Assembly: GCF_014649855.1 (NCBI RefSeq)
Contig: NZ_BMTV01000003.1
Location: forward strand, 309,267-373,266
Origin: Streptomyces roseolus
Lineage (GTDB): Bacteria > Actinomycetota > Actinomycetes > Streptomycetales > Streptomycetaceae
Reading direction: 5' to 3'
DNA: 64,000 bases
In this document: piece by piece, positions 61,925 through 64,000 of the stretch
How the letters are laid out: every line of letters starts with the position of its first letter
How positions within the stretch are numbered: position 1 is the first letter of the stretch
Program-made: the position numbers and the translations under genes
Notes under the pieces: generated by a model
Told to the model about the DNA's origin: nothing
The model's database searches: none
What the model saw: only the letters and a program-made list of their open reading frames with translations

Positions 61925-63552
61925 CAGCTGCGGAGACGGCAACCGGGAAGGGCTGGGGAGCCGCCCCTTCCGCCACATGGGCGGTCACGGGCCTGGCCCT
62001 GCGTCAGACATCGCGGGGAGCGGTCGTCGTGATCGCCCTCACGGCCCTGATGTCCGCGGTCACAGTGGGCGCCTATCGCGGTGCCGTCGCAAGCCCGTCC
62101 GACGCCGCGGCTCTGGCTGCTCTGGCTGAGAATCCGGCGATCCGGACGCTGTTCGGCGAACCGGTGGCGCTCCATGACGCCGGCGGTTTCGCGGTATGGC
62201 GGACAGGGACGGTGCTCTCGGTGCTGCTCGCGGTGTGGGGACTGCTCGCCGCGACGCGGATCACCCGGGGCGAGGAGGACGCCGGCCGGTGGGACGTCCT
62301 GCTCGCCGGGCGCGTGCCGGTCAGGAGCGTGGTGGCACACCACCTCGCGACCCTCGTGGCCTGGGCGCTCCTTGCGGGCGTGGCCGCGTTCACCGGTCTC
62401 TTCGCCGCGGGTGCGACCGCGGGCGGCGCGACGGCGCACGCGACGGGCCTCGCCTTGTGCGGGGTGTTCTTCGTCGCCCTGGGCACGCTCACGTCGCAGG
62501 TGTTCGCCGAGCGGTCGTCGGCCAGTGGTGCGGCGGTGGCGGTGCTCGGCGTGGGCATGCTGCTCAAGATGGTCGGGGACGGAATCGCCGGTCTGGAGTG
62601 GCTGCGCTGGCTCTCCCCCTTCGGCATGGCGGCACTCGCACGCCCCTACGACGGAGACCACATGGGGCCGTTGGCGGTCCTGGGAGCCGTCTGCACGCTG
62701 CTGGCCGTCGCCGCCATCGCCGCGGCAGGACGACGGGACGTGCGTGGCGGCCACCTGCCGTCCTCTTCGGGCCGGGCGCCACGCAGGGTCCTGCTCGGTT
62801 CGCCCCAGGCATTCGCCGTGCGCCGCCTTCTTCGACCGCTGGCCGCCTGGTCGGCGGGGATCGGTGTCTACTACCTCCTCATCGGGGTGCTGGCCGTTTC
62901 GATGACGGCCTTCCTCGCTGCCAACCCTCGCTTCGCCGAGCTCGCCGCGCAGGCCGGTTTCGGCGGGCTGGTCACCGTCGAGGGGTACGTGGCCACGCTG
63001 TTCGCGCTCCTGGCCGTCCCCGTCGGGGCGTTCGCCGCGGTCCGACTCGCCGGCCTGGCCCAGGAAGAAACCTCGCGCCGGCTCACCCTCCTGCTCGCCC
63101 AGCCCGTCACCCGGGTGCGGGTGCTCGCCGCCGAGGTCGCCGCGGCGGTCGGGGGCGCCTTCGTGCTCACGACCGTCGCCGGGCTGGCCACCTGGGCCGG
63201 GGCCAGGACGGTCGGCGCCGGCCTCGGCCTTCTCGCCGCGCTGTCCGGGGCGTGGAACGTTCTGCCCGTCGTCTTCCTGTGCCTGGGCATCGGGGCGCTC
63301 GCGCTCGCCTGGGTTCCGCGCGCGGTCGCGTTCGCCGGATGCGTCCCGGCTGCGGGAGGGTTCCTCCTGAAGGTGTTCGCCGACACCTGGGGATGGCCGA
63401 CGTGGATCGGTCAGGTGTCTCCTTTCACGCATCTGACGGCCTTACCCGACGTGCCGGTCGGCCGGGACGCGGCCATGGTGATGACGACCATCGGCGTCCT
63501 TGCCGTGGTTGTCGGCGCGGCCGGCTACCGGCGCCGGGATCTTCGCGTCTGA
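61921..63552 (+). CDS. ABC transporter permease (exporter type)
   Basis: The 543-residue protein has about 12 helices in two similar halves (the first from VVVIALTALMSAVTVGAYRG, the second from AAWSAGIGVYYLLIGVLAVS). Each half has the loop EED/EETSRR followed by LLLA(G/Q)PV, the coupling pattern of ABC-2-type permeases (DAGRWDVLLAGRVPVRSVVA; SRRLTLLLAQPVTRVRVLAA). The fused double permease works with the ATPase just upstream. Substrate unknown. The ATG at 61921 lies inside the ATPase end (ATGA). Confidence 0.87.
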   Translation: MTAAETATGKGWGAAPSATWAVTGLALRQTSRGAVVVIALTALMSAVTVGAYRGAVASPSDAAALAALAENPAIRTLFGEPVALHDAGGFAVWRTGTVLSVLLAVWGLLAATRITRGEEDAGRWDVLLAGRVPVRSVVAHHLATLVAWALLAGVAAFTGLFAAGATAGGATAHATGLALCGVFFVALGTLTSQVFAERSSASGAAVAVLGVGMLLKMVGDGIAGLEWLRWLSPFGMAALARPYDGDHMGPLAVLGAVCTLLAVAAIAAAGRRDVRGGHLPSSSGRAPRRVLLGSPQAFAVRRLLRPLAAWSAGIGVYYLLIGVLAVSMTAFLAANPRFAELAAQAGFGGLVTVEGYVATLFALLAVPVGAFAAVRLAGLAQEETSRRLTLLLAQPVTRVRVLAAEVAAAVGGAFVLTTVAGLATWAGARTVGAGLGLLAALSGAWNVLPVVFLCLGIGALALAWVPRAVAFAGCVPAAGGFLLKVFADTWGWPTWIGQVSPFTHLTALPDVPVGRDAAMVMTTIGVLAVVVGAAGYRRRDLRV

Positions 63553-63568
63553 CCGTTCGGGGAGAAGG

Positions 63569-63838
63569 TCAGTTCTTGTCCGAGGTGACGTAGGTGATCA
63601 GCAGGGCGGCGAGCAGGGCCCAGGGCAGGTACGTCGGCCCTGTCGTGGCGTAGGTGGTGGCGGCGAGGACGCAGGCGGTCACGAGGAAGGTGCCCCACCC
63701 CTGGCGCGTGCTCAGGAAGGCCCAGTCCCGACGCGCGCTGCCCGGTCGTCTCGTCTCCGTCACGGCTGTCCGGATCACGAGGGCCGCCACGACGACGGCA
63801 CAGCCGAGGAGCGCGGGGCCGTATCCGCCTTCGGTCAC
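63569..63838 (-). CDS. Small two- to three-helix membrane protein
   Basis: GTG 63838 gives an 89-residue protein with helices YGPALLGCAVVVAALVIRTA, TFLVTACVLAATTYAT and LPWALLAALLITYVTSDKN. Its start overlaps the stop of the upstream gene (GTGA, 63835-63838), so they are cotranslated. It is convergent with the ABC permease (16 bp). Function unknown. Confidence 0.65.
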   Translation of the reverse strand: MTEGGYGPALLGCAVVVAALVIRTAVTETRRPGSARRDWAFLSTRQGWGTFLVTACVLAATTYATTGPTYLPWALLAALLITYVTSDKN

Positions 63839-64000
63839 CGGCTGTCGGCGGGGCGGGCGACGGTCTCGGTCTGGTAGCAGTCGGGGATGCCGTCGCCGTC
63901 GTCGTCCCGGTTCTCGGCCTCGTACAGCCGCTTGTAGACGCGGTTGCGGCGGCGCAGGAGGAGGGCGGCGAGGGCGGCGGCGGTGAGGGAGCCGACGAGG
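63835..64000 (-). CDS. C-terminal end of an unidentified membrane protein (cut by window)
   Basis: On the minus strand the frame is open from the window edge: VGSLTAAALAALLLRRRNRV, a helix end with basic tail, then YKRLYEAENRDDDGDGIPDC and YQTETVARPADSR before the stop at 63835. The DDDGDGIPD stretch resembles a calcium-loop (thrombospondin type 3) unit. The gene begins beyond the window. Product not identified. Confidence 0.6.
   Translation of the reverse strand, partial: LVGSLTAAALAALLLRRRNRVYKRLYEAENRDDDGDGIPDCYQTETVARPADSR

Overview
The window is chromosomal DNA from a high-GC sporulating actinomycete, almost certainly a Streptomyces or close relative. The signs are GC-rich third positions, frequent GTG and TTG starts, an SsgA-family sporulation protein, two giant LuxR (LAL) regulators, a SpoIIE-type phosphatase, a deazaflavin-type oxidoreductase, and Streptomyces-style IS5-family elements. 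No rRNA, tRNA or CRISPR array was seen.

Left part (1-19.4 kb): a GH15 glycosidase cut by the window edge, a two-TM potassium channel, a decayed Cys-rich (DUF326) gene, a CPA1-type antiporter and a broken MerR regulator. These are followed by a complete minus-strand glycine-betaine module that runs betB-betA-ATPase-double permease-binding protein, so choline oxidation and betaine uptake sit in one operon. After it come a SpoIIE-like phosphatase, a MarR regulator, DUF3592-like membrane proteins, an intact Cys-rich copper-storage-like protein, a dead IS5-type transposase and a SMI1/KNR4 protein.

Middle part (19.9-44 kb): a very small NRPS locus (A-T-C-T enzyme, stand-alone C protein lacking the catalytic His, LAL regulator). 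Next are two paralogous AraC regulators divergent from two paralogous HSL-type esterases, an acetate-type transporter, an SsgA-like protein and an amidohydrolase. A five-gene stress or detoxification operon follows (YcaC-like hydrolase, DoxX, Dps with a full ferroxidase site, two alpha/beta hydrolases), closed by a strong terminator and flanked by a second LAL regulator and a third AraC regulator.

Right part (44-64 kb): accessory in character. It holds an N-terminally truncated, frameshifted RHS/YD-repeat gene with a candidate small-membrane immunity protein and an orphan RHS scrap, and a membrane-anchored MazF/PemK-like protein. It also has an antiporter-CBS pair, an IS5 element with visible inverted repeats, a secreted trypsin-like protease whose signal peptide is out of frame, a WXG-like operon with a lipoprotein, and an ABC exporter.

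The most unusual signal is a perfect 25-nt sequence found three times (51762-51786 minus, 60470-60494 plus, 60967-60991 plus). Each copy lies just downstream of a plausible -10 box and can pair with sequence near the downstream start codon. It precedes an antiporter, a STAS-like gene and an ABC exporter, and I read it as a cis-acting RNA leader. Many frame breaks are single-base, so sequencing or assembly indels must be considered beside true gene decay.
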